From positions 62,001 through 126,000 of the forward strand of contig NZ_JACDTY010000013.1 of assembly GCF_013520985.1 (NCBI RefSeq): a DNA stretch of 64,000 nt. The letters are read 5' to 3'. The DNA is from Mesorhizobium neociceri (GTDB lineage Bacteria > Pseudomonadota > Alphaproteobacteria > Rhizobiales > Rhizobiaceae). Under the pieces are notes generated by a model. The model had not been told where the DNA came from, did no database searches, and saw only the letters and a program-made list of their open reading frames with translations. Made by a program: the position numbers and the translations under genes. Every line of letters begins with the position of its first letter. Positions within the stretch are counted from its first letter, which is position 1. Below are positions 24,142 to 33,116 of this stretch, one piece after another.

Positions 24142-25170
24142 ATGAAACACATTGCAATTGGCATTCTTGGCGCTGCCGCTCTCGGATTTATGGCGTCAGC
24201 CGCGTCGGCGAGCACGCTCGACGACGTCAAGGCGAAAGGCTTCATCCAGTGCGGCGTCTCGACCGGTCTGGCCGGGTTCTCGGCGCCGGACGACAAGGGC
24301 GATTGGAAAGGCATCGATGCTGATTTCTGCCGCGCTGTCGCGGCCGCCGTCTTCGGTGACGGCACCAAGGTCAAGTTCACCCCGCTCAGCGCCAAGGAGC
24401 GCTTCACCGCGCTGCAATCGGGCGAAGTCGACATCCTATCGCGCAACACCACCTGGACCATCAATCGCGATACCGCGCTTGGCCTGAACTTCGTCGGCGT
24501 CACCTATTATGACGGCCAGGGCTTCATGATCAACGCCAAGAAGTTGCCGGGCGTCAATTCGGCGCTGCAGCTTTCGGGCGCGGCGGTCTGCGTGCAGAGC
24601 GGCACCACCACCGAGCTCAACCTCGCCGACTACTTCAAGGCGAACAAGATGGAATACAATCCGGTCGTCTTCGAAAAGCTGGAAGAGGTCAACGCCGCCT
24701 ATGACGCCGGCCGCTGCGATGTCTACACCACCGACCAGTCGGGCCTCTACGGCATCCGCCTGACGCTCAGCGCGCCGGCCGATCATGTCGTGCTGCCCGA
24801 GATCATCTCCAAGGAGCCGCTCGGCCCGGCCGTGCGCCAGGGTGACGACCAGTGGTACCACATCGTCAAGTGGACCTACTTCGCGCTGTTGCAGGCCGAG
24901 GAACTGGGCATCACCCAGGCCAATGTCGAAGAGATGAAGACCTCGGATAGCCCGGAGATCAAGCGCGTGCTCGGTCAGGAAGCTGAAACCAAGATCGGCA
25001 CCGACCTTGGCGTGAGCAATGACTGGGTCGTCAACATCGTCAAGGCAGTCGGCAATTACGGTGAGATGTTCGAGCGCAATGTCGGCACGGGCAGCCCGCT
25101 GAAGATTGCGCGCGGCATCAATGCGCTGTGGACCAAGGGCGGCCTGCAATACGCGCCACCGATCCGCTGA
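24142..25170 (+). CDS. aapJ: General L-amino acid ABC transporter, substrate-binding protein
   Basis: A 342-aa protein from ATG 24142. The signal peptide MKHIAIGILGAAALGFMASAASA precedes STLDDVKAKGFIQCGVSTGLAGFSAPDDKGDWKGIDADFCRAVAAAVFGD, the usual AapJ N-terminus of the family 3 binding proteins. Further marks are SRNTTWTINRDTALGLNFVGVTYYDGQGFM and GLQYAPPIR at the end. It delivers a broad range of L-amino acids to the AapQM permease in the inner membrane. It is the first gene of a four-gene operon and is separated from aapQ by a perfect 12-bp hairpin. Confidence 0.95.
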   Translation: MKHIAIGILGAAALGFMASAASASTLDDVKAKGFIQCGVSTGLAGFSAPDDKGDWKGIDADFCRAVAAAVFGDGTKVKFTPLSAKERFTALQSGEVDILSRNTTWTINRDTALGLNFVGVTYYDGQGFMINAKKLPGVNSALQLSGAAVCVQSGTTTELNLADYFKANKMEYNPVVFEKLEEVNAAYDAGRCDVYTTDQSGLYGIRLTLSAPADHVVLPEIISKEPLGPAVRQGDDQWYHIVKWTYFALLQAEELGITQANVEEMKTSDSPEIKRVLGQEAETKIGTDLGVSNDWVVNIVKAVGNYGEMFERNVGTGSPLKIARGINALWTKGGLQYAPPIR

Positions 25171-25182
25171 TCGAAATGTGAT

Positions 25183-25209
25183 CCGGAAGGCAGATCGTCT
25201 GCCTTCCGG
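25183..25209 (+). promoter_or_regulatory. Intercistronic hairpin aapJ-aapQ
   Basis: A perfect 12-bp stem CCGGAAGGCAGA / TCTGCCTTCCGG around a TCG loop, followed by TTTCTCTTT. The weak T tail suggests a partial terminator or 3' stabiliser that keeps aapJ expression above that of the permease genes, as often seen in binding-protein operons. Confidence 0.7.
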
Positions 25210-25233
25210 TTTCTCTTTCCAGGGGATGGTCCA

Positions 25234-26421
25234 ATGGCGTCGCAGGAAGTTCTTCGCGAGGAACCGAGCCGAGGTTCCTTTATCAACGATCCGAAAGTCC
25301 GCGGGATTTTCTTCCAGGCGGTTGTCGTCATCTTGCTGGTGGCGGGCGTCTGGTGGATCGTCCACAACGTCATCGAGAACCTGCAGCGCCTGCACATTGC
25401 CTCCGGTTTCGGCTTCCTGAAGAACCGCGCCGGCTTCGACATCTCTGAAAGCGCCATCGCTTATAGCTCGGACAGCACTTATGGGCGTGCTATTGTCGTC
25501 GGACTGATCAACACCCTCATCGTCGCCGTTGCCGGCATCATCACCGCGACCATCATCGGCTTCATTGTTGGTATCGGCCGTTTGTCGCACAACTGGCTGA
25601 TCCGCAAGATCTGCACGGTCTATGTCGAGGTCTTCCGCAACATCCCGCCGCTGCTGGTGATCTTCTTCTGGTATTCCGGCGTGCTGGCGGTCTTGCCCGT
25701 GGTGCGCGAAAGCATCAACCTGCCGTTCGGCTCTTTTCTCAACCAGCGCGGCTTCTATTTTCCACGCGCTGTCTGGGGCGACGGCTCCTGGCTGATCTTC
25801 GTCGCTTTGCTTGTCGGTATCGCCCTGGCGTGGTTCGTCGCTCGCACGGCGCGCCAGCGGCAGATGGCGACCGGTCAACAGTTTCCAGTGTTCTGGACCT
25901 CGCTGGCGCTGATCATCGGCCTGCCGCTGCTCGCCTACGTGCTGAGCGGTTTTCCGCTGACCTTCGATTTCCCGAAGCAATCGACTTTCAACCTGACCGG
26001 CGGTTTCCAGGTCAAGCCGGAGTTCCTTTCGCTCTATCTGGCGTTGTCCTGCTACACGGCGGCTTTCATCGCCGAGATCGTGCGCGCCGGCATTCTCGGT
26101 GTCAGCAAGGGCCAGACCGAGGCGGCGGGAGCGCTGGGGATGCGGCCGGGATCGATCCTGCGGCTTGTCGTCGTTCCGCAAGCCATGCGCATCGTCATCC
26201 CGCCGCTGACCAGCCAGTATCTCAACCTGACCAAGAACTCGTCGCTGGCCATCGCCATCGGTTATCCCGACCTGACGGCGACAGCCGGCACGGTGCTGAA
26301 CCAGACGGGCCAGGCGGTCGAGGGCGTTCTGATCATGATGGTCGTCTATCTCGTCATCAGCCTGGTGACCTCGGCAGTCATGAACGTGGTCAACGCCAGA
26401 ATGGCGCTGGTGGAGAGGTAA
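25234..26421 (+). CDS. aapQ: General L-amino acid ABC transporter, permease
   Basis: The protein is 395 aa. A cytoplasmic N-terminus leads to a first helix (GIFFQAVVVILLVAGVWWIV), a long periplasmic segment, then the permease core beginning YGRAIVVGLINTLIVAVAGIITATIIGFIVGIGRL (typical HisMQ-type entry). The ATPase-coupling loop is EAAGALGMRPGSILRLVVVPQAMRIVIPPL. It forms the membrane channel with AapM. The size, larger than ordinary HisQ-type permeases, is characteristic of AapQ. aapM starts 5 bp after its stop. Confidence 0.95.
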   Translation: MASQEVLREEPSRGSFINDPKVRGIFFQAVVVILLVAGVWWIVHNVIENLQRLHIASGFGFLKNRAGFDISESAIAYSSDSTYGRAIVVGLINTLIVAVAGIITATIIGFIVGIGRLSHNWLIRKICTVYVEVFRNIPPLLVIFFWYSGVLAVLPVVRESINLPFGSFLNQRGFYFPRAVWGDGSWLIFVALLVGIALAWFVARTARQRQMATGQQFPVFWTSLALIIGLPLLAYVLSGFPLTFDFPKQSTFNLTGGFQVKPEFLSLYLALSCYTAAFIAEIVRAGILGVSKGQTEAAGALGMRPGSILRLVVVPQAMRIVIPPLTSQYLNLTKNSSLAIAIGYPDLTATAGTVLNQTGQAVEGVLIMMVVYLVISLVTSAVMNVVNARMALVER

Positions 26422-26426
26422 CGGCC

Positions 26427-27584
26427 ATGCAGGAACATGATACCGCCTGGGTGCGGACCGAAATGGCACTGGCGCAACAGGCGCCGGCCGGAGTGCGCGG
26501 CCCCTTGGCCTGGGTTCGCAAGAACCTGGTCGGCTCTGTGGGCGACATCATCCTGACCGTCCTGGGCATCGCGCTGGTCGTGCTGATCCTGCCGCCAATC
26601 ATCAACTGGGCCTTCATCAGCGCCCAATGGGTGGGAGCGGACCGCACGGTATGCGCCACGGCGGCGCAAGGCGGCATTCAGCCGGACGGCTGGTCCGGCG
26701 CCTGCTGGGCCTTCGTCAACGCCAAGTTCGGCCAGTTCATGCTCGGCCGCTATCCCATAGAAGAGCGCTGGCGGCCGATCCTGGTCGCCATCCTGTTCGT
26801 GGCGCTGCTGGTGCCGCTGCTGATCCCGCGCGTGCCGCGCAAGGGGCTGAACGCCATCCTGCTCTTCCTGGTGCTGCCGATCGTTGCCTTCGTGCTGCTG
26901 GTCGGCGGCATGTTCGGCCTGCCGCATGTCGAGACGCAGTTGTGGGGCGGCCTGCTGGTGACGCTGAGCCTGTCTTTCGTCGGCATCGCCGTGTCGCTGC
27001 CGATGGGCATCGTGCTGGCCCTTGGCCGGCGCTCCAAGATGCCGATCGTCAAGACACTGTGCGTGGTCTTCATCGAATTCGTTCGCGGCATTCCGCTGAT
27101 CACCGTGCTGTTCTTCGCCAGCGTCATGCTGCCGCTGTTCCTGCCCGCCGGCGTTTCCTTCGACAAGTATCTCAGGGCATTGATCGGCGTTTCGCTGTTT
27201 GCTGCTGCCTATATGGCCGAAGTGGTGCGCGGCGGCCTGCAGGCGATCCCCAAGGGTCAGTATGAGGGTGCGGATTCGCTTGGCCTCGGCTACTGGCAGA
27301 AGATGGTTCTGATCGTGCTGCCGCAGGCGCTGAAGCTGGTCATTCCCGGCATCGTCAACACCTTCATCGGCATGTTCAAGGACACCAGCCTGGTTATCAT
27401 CATCTCGATGTTCGACCTGCTTGGTGTCGTCAAGCAGAACTTCTCCGATCCCAGCTGGGCGACGCCGCAGACCACCAAGTCCGGCCTGATCTTTGCAGCC
27501 TTTGTCTTCTGGCTGTTCTGCTTCGGCATGTCGCGCTATTCCATGTATACGGAACGCCGGCTCGACACCGGCCACAAACGCTAA
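26427..27584 (+). CDS. aapM: General L-amino acid ABC transporter, permease
   Basis: A 385-aa protein; ATG at 26427 lies 5 bp after aapQ. Several N-terminal helices come first, with the periplasmic CATAAQGGIQPDGWSGACWAFVNAKFGQFMLGRYP segment specific to AapM, followed by the permease core from LWGGLLVTLSLSFVGIAVSLPMGIVLALGRRSKMP. The EAA-like loop is EGADSLGLGYWQKMVLIVLPQALKLVIPGI. It is the second half of the AapQM channel. A much longer frame that covers it from 25830 begins in the shadow of aapQ and is not real. Confidence 0.95.
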   Translation: MQEHDTAWVRTEMALAQQAPAGVRGPLAWVRKNLVGSVGDIILTVLGIALVVLILPPIINWAFISAQWVGADRTVCATAAQGGIQPDGWSGACWAFVNAKFGQFMLGRYPIEERWRPILVAILFVALLVPLLIPRVPRKGLNAILLFLVLPIVAFVLLVGGMFGLPHVETQLWGGLLVTLSLSFVGIAVSLPMGIVLALGRRSKMPIVKTLCVVFIEFVRGIPLITVLFFASVMLPLFLPAGVSFDKYLRALIGVSLFAAAYMAEVVRGGLQAIPKGQYEGADSLGLGYWQKMVLIVLPQALKLVIPGIVNTFIGMFKDTSLVIIISMFDLLGVVKQNFSDPSWATPQTTKSGLIFAAFVFWLFCFGMSRYSMYTERRLDTGHKR

Positions 27585-27605
27585 GAACAAAAAGGGGAAC
27601 CTGCC

Positions 27606-28409
27606 ATGGTCATAGAAAACGCCGTCAGCGCCGAAGAGATCAAGGTCGATGCCAAGAAGATGCACATCTCGACCACCGATGTCGCCATCGACATTATCGG
27701 CATGCACAAATGGTATGGCGAGTTCCATGTGCTGAAGGACATCAATCTGAAGGTGATGCGCGGCGAGCGCATCGTCATCTGCGGTCCATCCGGCTCCGGC
27801 AAATCGACGATGATCCGCTGCATCAACCGGCTGGAGGAACACCAGAAGGGCAAGATCATCGTCGACGGCAAGGAACTGACCAACGATTTGAAGAAGATCG
27901 ACGAGGTGCGCCGCGAGGTCGGCATGGTGTTCCAGCACTTCAACCTGTTCCCGCACCTGACCATCCTGGAGAACTGCACGCTGGCGCCGATCTGGGTGCG
28001 CAAGACGCCGAAGAAGCAGGCCGAGGAAATCGCCATGCACTTCCTCAAGCGCGTGAAAATCCCCGAACAGGCCAACAAATATCCGGGCCAGCTGTCCGGC
28101 GGCCAGCAGCAGCGCGTGGCGATTGCGCGCTCGCTGTGCATGAACCCGCGCATCATGCTCTTCGATGAGCCGACCTCGGCGCTCGATCCCGAAATGATCA
28201 AGGAAGTTCTGGAGACGATGGTGGGTCTCGCCGAGGAAGGCATGACGATGCTCTGCGTCACCCACGAAATGGGCTTTGCCCGCAAGGTCGCCAATCGGGT
28301 GATCTTCATGGATCAGGGCCAGATCGTGGAACAGAACACGCCGGCCGAGTTCTTCGACCATCCGCGCCACGAGCGTACGAAGCTGTTCCTGTCGCAGATC
28401 CTGCACTGA
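27606..28409 (+). CDS. aapP: General L-amino acid ABC transporter, ATP-binding protein
   Basis: A 267-aa protein. Walker A is GPSGSGKST, the Q-loop segment VGMVFQHFNLFPHLT, the signature LSGGQQQRVAIARSL, Walker B IMLFDEPTSALDPE and the H-loop VTHEMGFA are all intact. An N-terminal extension of about 25 residues before VAIDIIGMHKWYG is usual for AapP. It hydrolyses ATP to drive amino acid import through AapQM. It ends the operon; a strong terminator follows. Confidence 0.96.
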   Translation: MVIENAVSAEEIKVDAKKMHISTTDVAIDIIGMHKWYGEFHVLKDINLKVMRGERIVICGPSGSGKSTMIRCINRLEEHQKGKIIVDGKELTNDLKKIDEVRREVGMVFQHFNLFPHLTILENCTLAPIWVRKTPKKQAEEIAMHFLKRVKIPEQANKYPGQLSGGQQQRVAIARSLCMNPRIMLFDEPTSALDPEMIKEVLETMVGLAEEGMTMLCVTHEMGFARKVANRVIFMDQGQIVEQNTPAEFFDHPRHERTKLFLSQILH

Positions 28410-28431
28410 TCGTTTCGATGCAAACAAAAAG

Positions 28432-28461
28432 AGCCCAGCCGCAATGCGGCCGGGCTTTTTT
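28432..28461 (+). terminator. Rho-independent terminator of the aap operon
   Basis: AGCCC-A-GCCGC / GCGGC-C-GGGCT stem with one mismatch, an AAT loop and six T, 22 bp after the aapP stop. Confidence 0.9.
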
Positions 28462-28498
28462 GCTTTTTTGGGGCCGGACGATGACGCCGGGAGACCGC

Positions 28499-29164
28499 AT
28501 GAGAAAAGCCCTGCGTTTCCTGGCCATGCTGGTTGTCGCGGTCGTGCTTGCCACCACGCTCGGCACGTTGGTGCCGCGCCCGCTCTGGCCGGCATCGGCG
28601 GCGGGTGAGGGCACACGCCACATTCTGGTGCTGAAGAATCCGATCCACACCGACATCGCCATTCCCGTCGACGACGAGGTACGCCAACGCTTCCGCTTCC
28701 TGGTCGATGCCGGCATCCCCGCGGACGCTCCTGAGGTGCGCTACATCGTCTTCGGCTGGGGCGGCCGCGCCTTCTATCTGGAGACGCCGAGCTGGTCTGA
28801 GCTGAAAGCAGTGCCTGTGCTCAAGGCGCTGACGCTGGACGCCTCGGTCATGCATGTGGATATCGCCGGCGCCATCGCCGAGCCGCATCCCGACGTCACC
28901 GGCTTCGACATCGATGAGGGGCGTTTTGCAGCACTGCTTGATTACATCGACGCGAGCTTCCAGCAAGGGCCGAACGGTCCGGTTGTCATCGAGAATGCCG
29001 CCTATTCCCGCTTCGACCGCTTCTTCGAGGCGAACGGCCATTTCAACGCGTTGGTCGGCTGCAACACCTGGACGGCGGCGGGTCTGCGCACCGCTGGCCT
29101 GCGCACCGGCTGGTGGAACCCACTGCCGGCCTCGCTCGGCCTGTCGATGCGGCTTTACAACTAG
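28499..29164 (+). CDS. DUF2459 (TIGR02117-like) membrane-anchored protein
   Basis: The ATG at 28499 has GGGAG 5 bp upstream and is preferred over 28481 or the TTG/ATG upstream inside the aap terminator. The protein is 221 aa: an N-terminal membrane anchor (ALRFLAMLVVAVVLATTLGTLV), then a periplasmic domain with HILVLKNPIHTDIAIPVDDE, YIVFGWGGRAFYLETPSW and the conserved NALVGCNTWTAAGLRTAGLRTGWW. The conserved His, Asp, Cys and Asn-Thr residues suggest an enzyme, but the activity of the family is unknown. Confidence 0.8.
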   Translation: MRKALRFLAMLVVAVVLATTLGTLVPRPLWPASAAGEGTRHILVLKNPIHTDIAIPVDDEVRQRFRFLVDAGIPADAPEVRYIVFGWGGRAFYLETPSWSELKAVPVLKALTLDASVMHVDIAGAIAEPHPDVTGFDIDEGRFAALLDYIDASFQQGPNGPVVIENAAYSRFDRFFEANGHFNALVGCNTWTAAGLRTAGLRTGWWNPLPASLGLSMRLYN

Positions 29165-29188
29165 GCAAAAACGGCATCCCGGCGCCGC

Positions 29189-30412
29189 TCAGCGCCGAAT
29201 GATTTTCTGCGGCTCCCAGCCGTAGAGCCAGTCGAGATCGGTTGCGAGCTTTTCAGGCGAGCGGATTGCCAGGAACAGGTTGCGGGCGATCGCCACCGGA
29301 CCGGCGGCGTGCCAGGCCAGGCGGTTGACGGCGCCGCGACGGGCGGCCTTGGCGACCCGTGGCCGCCGCAGGTTTTCCCAGATTTGAAGGCTTTTCGCCG
29401 GATCGGCGGGGAAATCGGCAATGACGTCAGCCAGCGTCACGGCATCCTCTATCGCCATGGCGGCACCTTGCGCCGCAAACGGCGTCATCGCATGCGCGGC
29501 GTCGCCGATCAGGGCAATGCCCTGCGAGCTCGTCCACCGCGCTTGTTCGACGGTGTGGATTGGAAAGGCCGTCCAGGGGCCGGCCAGCGCCACAAGCTTC
29601 GCCAGGCCCGGCGCGGTGTAGCGCAGGGCGGTACTGAGGATGGCGGGATCGGCACGGCCCGACCAGCCTTCGGCTATACGCTCGCCCTTGGTGAAGGCGG
29701 CGAGATTGAAGGCGCGGCCCTTGCTGACGGGATAGGCGACCATGTGGAAGCCGGGATGCAGGAACGTGGTGACGCAGTCGGCGGCGCCGATGGCCGCAAA
29801 GGCCTCTCCGGCGGCACTCTCGGTCGCGATCGTGGCCCGCCAGGCGAGTTCGCCCGAGAAGCGGCTTTTGCCGAAGCCCGTGAGCTGCGCCCGAACCGAC
29901 GACCAGACACCGTCGGCGCCAACCAGGAGCCGGCCACGCGCCTCGACCGCGCGGCCATCCGCTTCGGCGGTCACGGCAACATCTTGCGCGTTGGTGGCGA
30001 TATCGGTCACCCGGGCACCTGTGACAAGCTCAATCTCCGGCCGGTCAGCGGCCTGCGCCAGCAGCGCTGCCTGCAGATCGGCGCGGTGGGCTACGAGATA
30101 GGGCGCCTGCCAGCGCACTTCTGCGACTTGCCCAAGTGGCACCCGCGCCAGTTCGCGCAGCGTCGCTGCGTCCTTGAGCACCACCGCTTCCGGTCGCAAG
30201 GCCGCCGGCAGCAGCCGGTCGAGCACGCGGAGTTTTCGAAGAATGCGTGTTGCGTTGGGCGAAAGCTGGATGCCTGCGCCGGCCGCTTCGAGGCGCGACG
30301 CCTGTTCGAAGAGTTTTACGGGATATCCGCGTTCGGCGAAGGCAAGGGCAGCCGTCAACCCGGCGACGCCGGCCCCGGCGATTATGACCTGCCGGGACCT
30401 GATGTCTTCCAT
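29189..30412 (-). CDS. FAD-dependent aromatic-ring hydroxylase-type monooxygenase
   Basis: The protein is 407 aa. The N-terminal FAD-binding motif is VIIAGAGVAGLTAALAFAERGY, the DG motif is LLVGADGVWSSVRAQL, and the second FAD motif is GIALIGDAAHAMTPFAAQGAAMAIEDA. It resembles the salicylate hydroxylase/UbiH-like group using NAD(P)H and oxygen. No pathway genes are adjacent, so the substrate is unknown. It is followed closely, in the same direction upstream, by the CHCC zinc-finger gene (19 bp gap). Confidence 0.88.
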   Translation of the reverse strand: MEDIRSRQVIIAGAGVAGLTAALAFAERGYPVKLFEQASRLEAAGAGIQLSPNATRILRKLRVLDRLLPAALRPEAVVLKDAATLRELARVPLGQVAEVRWQAPYLVAHRADLQAALLAQAADRPEIELVTGARVTDIATNAQDVAVTAEADGRAVEARGRLLVGADGVWSSVRAQLTGFGKSRFSGELAWRATIATESAAGEAFAAIGAADCVTTFLHPGFHMVAYPVSKGRAFNLAAFTKGERIAEGWSGRADPAILSTALRYTAPGLAKLVALAGPWTAFPIHTVEQARWTSSQGIALIGDAAHAMTPFAAQGAAMAIEDAVTLADVIADFPADPAKSLQIWENLRRPRVAKAARRGAVNRLAWHAAGPVAIARNLFLAIRSPEKLATDLDWLYGWEPQKIIRR

Positions 30413-30431
30413 CGGGCTTGCCGCGAAAGGA

Positions 30432-30677
30432 TCAGGCGGCCTGGTCGATGTAAATGCAGCCGGCCGGCACCGTTTCCGTCGCCCTCAGCTTCGCCGAATA
30501 GCGGTAGAGTGTCGAGCAATAGGGGCAGACCTTTTCATTGTCGTCGCCCATGTCGAGGAACACATGCGGATGGTCGAAGGGTGGGTTGGCGCCGGTGCAC
30601 ATGAATTCCCTGACACCGATGTCGATGGCCGGATGGCCTGCATCGTTCTGGAAATGGGGAATGGAACCGCCTGCCAT
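30432..30677 (-). CDS. CHCC-type zinc-finger protein
   Basis: The protein is 81 aa from the ATG at 30677 (an ATG one codon earlier is possible). The zinc ligands of the zf-CHCC family are visible: C27, a His at 36 or 38 in FDHPH, then C51-P-Y-C54 in KVCPYCSTLY. The family covers the NDUFS6-like zinc-binding subunit and its free bacterial relatives, with roles around the respiratory chain suspected. It lies 19 bp before the monooxygenase on the same strand and may be co-transcribed with it. Confidence 0.82.
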   Translation of the reverse strand: MAGGSIPHFQNDAGHPAIDIGVREFMCTGANPPFDHPHVFLDMGDDNEKVCPYCSTLYRYSAKLRATETVPAGCIYIDQAA

Positions 30678-30750
30678 CATCGTCTCCTTAACGCAGTCTC
30701 GTCTGCATCTGGATCATAACAGCTCTGTTTGCAAGATCGATGAAATGAAA

Positions 30751-30770
30751 CTGTCGTAAAACCCTGTCAG
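30751..30770 (+). promoter_or_regulatory. Pho-box-like direct repeat upstream of ppk
   Basis: CTGTCGT and CTGTCAG are two PhoB half-site-like heptamers 145-164 bp before the ppk start. The spacer between them is 6 bp instead of the usual 4, so the match is imperfect. Confidence 0.35.
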
Positions 30771-30914
30771 AGGATAAGTTAAGCCGGTTAAGCGCATGAC
30801 CCCGGAAGCTGAGCTACTCCGCGACGGATTATGCGTCACAAAGGCATGTTAGAGCGTCCATGGCCATCTCGGCATGTGCAGCGCTCCAAGGGAACGGGTT
30901 GCGGGCAGGAAACC

Positions 30915-33116
30915 ATGAATGAACTGAAGCCGGTGCAGAGCGAATTCATTAATGTCGAGGTGGCAAGCCCCGAGGGCGGCAATCCCGACCGTTTCGTCAA
31001 CCGCGAATTCTCCTGGCTGCAGTTCAACCGGCGCGTTCTCGAGGAATCGCAGAACGAGCACCATCCGCTGCTCGAGCGGGTCCGCTTCCTGTCGATCTCG
31101 GCCGCCAATCTCGATGAATTCTTCATGGTCCGCGTCGCCGGTCTTGCCGGCCAGGTTCGCGAAGGCATCGCGCTCAAGAGCCCCGACGGCCGCACGCCCG
31201 AGCAGCAGCTCGAACAATTGCTGCGCGAGGTCGAGCGGCTGCAGGAGGACCAGCAAAACAGCCTGTCGGCGCTGATGCTGCTGCTCAACAAGGAAGGCAT
31301 TGAGAGCATCACCCGCGATGCACTGACCAAGGATGAGAAGGTCTGGCTCGAAGACCATTTCCAGGACCAGGTGTTCCCGGTGCTGACCCCGCTGTCGATC
31401 GACCCGGCGCATCCGTTCCCGTTCATTCCCAATCTCGGCTTCTCGATGGCGCTGCAATTGCGCCATCGCAAGAACGGCGAGGAGATGAGCGCGCTTCTGC
31501 GCCTGCCGGTGGCGCTGAAGCGCTTCATCCGCCTGCCCGACCGTAAGCAGCATGTCCGCTTCATTCCGCTCGAGGAGGCGGTCGGCCTCTATATCGGCAA
31601 GCTGTTCCCCGGCTATGAGGTCAAGGGCTCCGGCACCTTCCGCATCATCCGGGACAGCGACATCGAGGTCGAGGAGGAGTCCGAGGACCTCGTGCGCCTG
31701 TTCGAAACGGCGCTGAAGCGCCGCCGCCGCGGTTCGGTCATCCGCATCGAATTCGACAAGTTGATGCCCGGCGAATTGCGCGAATTCGTTGCCGGCGAGC
31801 TTGGCGTCTCTTCGAGCCGCATCAGCGTTCTGACCGGCCCGCTGGCGCTCAGCCAGATTTCCGAGATTGTCGCCGTGCCGCGCGACGACCTCAAGTTCAG
31901 GCCCTACAATCCGCGCTTTCCCGAGCGCATCCGCGAGCATGGCGGCGATTGTTTCGCGGCCATCCGCGAGAAGGACATCGTCGTCCACCACCCCTATGAA
32001 TCCTTCGACGTGGTGGTGCAGTTCCTGCGCCAGGCGATGGCCGACCCTGAAGTGGTGGCGATCAAGCAGACGCTTTATCGCACCTCCAATGACAGCCCGA
32101 TCGTGCGCGCGCTGGTCGATGCGGCCGAGGCCGGCAAGTCGGTGACGGCGCTTGTCGAGCTCAAGGCGCGCTTCGACGAGGAAGCCAATATCCGCTGGGC
32201 GCGCGACCTCGAACGCGCTGGCGTCCAGGTCGTGTTCGGCTTCCTCGAGTTGAAGACCCATGCGAAAATGTCGCTGGTGGTGCGGCGCGAGGACGGCAAG
32301 CTGCGCAACTATGTGCATCTGGGCACCGGCAACTACCATCCGGTCACCGCGCGCATCTACACCGACCTGTCCTTCTTCACCACCGATCCGACGATTGCGC
32401 GCGATGTCGCCCAGCTGTTCAACTTCATCACCGGCTATGCCGAGCCGACCGATGAGATGCGGATCGCCATCTCGCCGTTCACGCTGCGCAGCCGCATCCT
32501 GAAACACATTGCCGACGAGATCGCCCATGCGCTGGCGGGCCGGCCGGCGCGTATCTGGATGAAGATGAACGCGCTCGTCGACCCGAACATCATCGACGCG
32601 CTCTATGATGCCAGCCGCGCCGGCGTCGAGATCGATCTCGTCGTGCGCGGCATTTGCTGCCTCAGGCCACAGGTGCCCGGCCTGTCGGAAAACATCCGGG
32701 TCAAGTCGATTGTCGGCCGCTTTCTTGAACACAGCCGCATCTACTGCTTCGGCAACGGCCATGGCCTGCCCTCGGACGAGGCGATCGTCTACATCTCGTC
32801 GGCCGACCTGATGCCGCGCAATCTCGACCGCCGCGTCGAGACCATGGTGCCGATCACCAATCCAACAGTGCATGAACAGATACTTGGCCAGATCATGCTG
32901 GGCAACATCATGGACAACCAGCAAAGTTTCGACGTATTGGCTGACGGAACCTCCCGGCGCGTCGTGCTGGAGGAGGGTGAGGAACCGTTCAACGCGCAGG
33001 AATATTTCATGACCAATCCTAGCCTGTCCGGACGGGGCGATGCGCTGAAGTCGCATGCGCCCAAGCGCATCGCGCAGTTCAAGCGCCGCAAGAAAAACGC
33101 TGCAGCGTCCGGCTGA
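30915..33116 (+). CDS. ppk: Polyphosphate kinase 1
   Basis: The protein is 733 aa from ATG 30915 (AGGA ribosome site), normal length for PPK1; a longer in-frame start at 30831 is unlikely. N-terminal domain: RFVNREFSWLQFNRRVLEESQNEHHPLLERVRFLSISAANLDEFFMVRVAG. The phosphotransfer core has LKTHAKMSLVVRREDG, with the histidine that is autophosphorylated in the family, and LGTGNYHPVTARIYTDLSFFT. It makes inorganic polyphosphate from ATP, reversibly. The stop overlaps the ppx start (TGATG), the usual ppk-ppx coupling. Confidence 0.96.
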   Translation: MNELKPVQSEFINVEVASPEGGNPDRFVNREFSWLQFNRRVLEESQNEHHPLLERVRFLSISAANLDEFFMVRVAGLAGQVREGIALKSPDGRTPEQQLEQLLREVERLQEDQQNSLSALMLLLNKEGIESITRDALTKDEKVWLEDHFQDQVFPVLTPLSIDPAHPFPFIPNLGFSMALQLRHRKNGEEMSALLRLPVALKRFIRLPDRKQHVRFIPLEEAVGLYIGKLFPGYEVKGSGTFRIIRDSDIEVEEESEDLVRLFETALKRRRRGSVIRIEFDKLMPGELREFVAGELGVSSSRISVLTGPLALSQISEIVAVPRDDLKFRPYNPRFPERIREHGGDCFAAIREKDIVVHHPYESFDVVVQFLRQAMADPEVVAIKQTLYRTSNDSPIVRALVDAAEAGKSVTALVELKARFDEEANIRWARDLERAGVQVVFGFLELKTHAKMSLVVRREDGKLRNYVHLGTGNYHPVTARIYTDLSFFTTDPTIARDVAQLFNFITGYAEPTDEMRIAISPFTLRSRILKHIADEIAHALAGRPARIWMKMNALVDPNIIDALYDASRAGVEIDLVVRGICCLRPQVPGLSENIRVKSIVGRFLEHSRIYCFGNGHGLPSDEAIVYISSADLMPRNLDRRVETMVPITNPTVHEQILGQIMLGNIMDNQQSFDVLADGTSRRVVLEEGEEPFNAQEYFMTNPSLSGRGDALKSHAPKRIAQFKRRKKNAAASG

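Noticed and set aside
24436..28616. Very long minus-strand open frames (about 680 and 760 codons) across the aap operon
   Set aside because: They are antisense shadows of aapJQMP with His/Asp/Gln/Arg-rich text typical of high-GC complementary frames; the plus-strand genes carry full family motifs.
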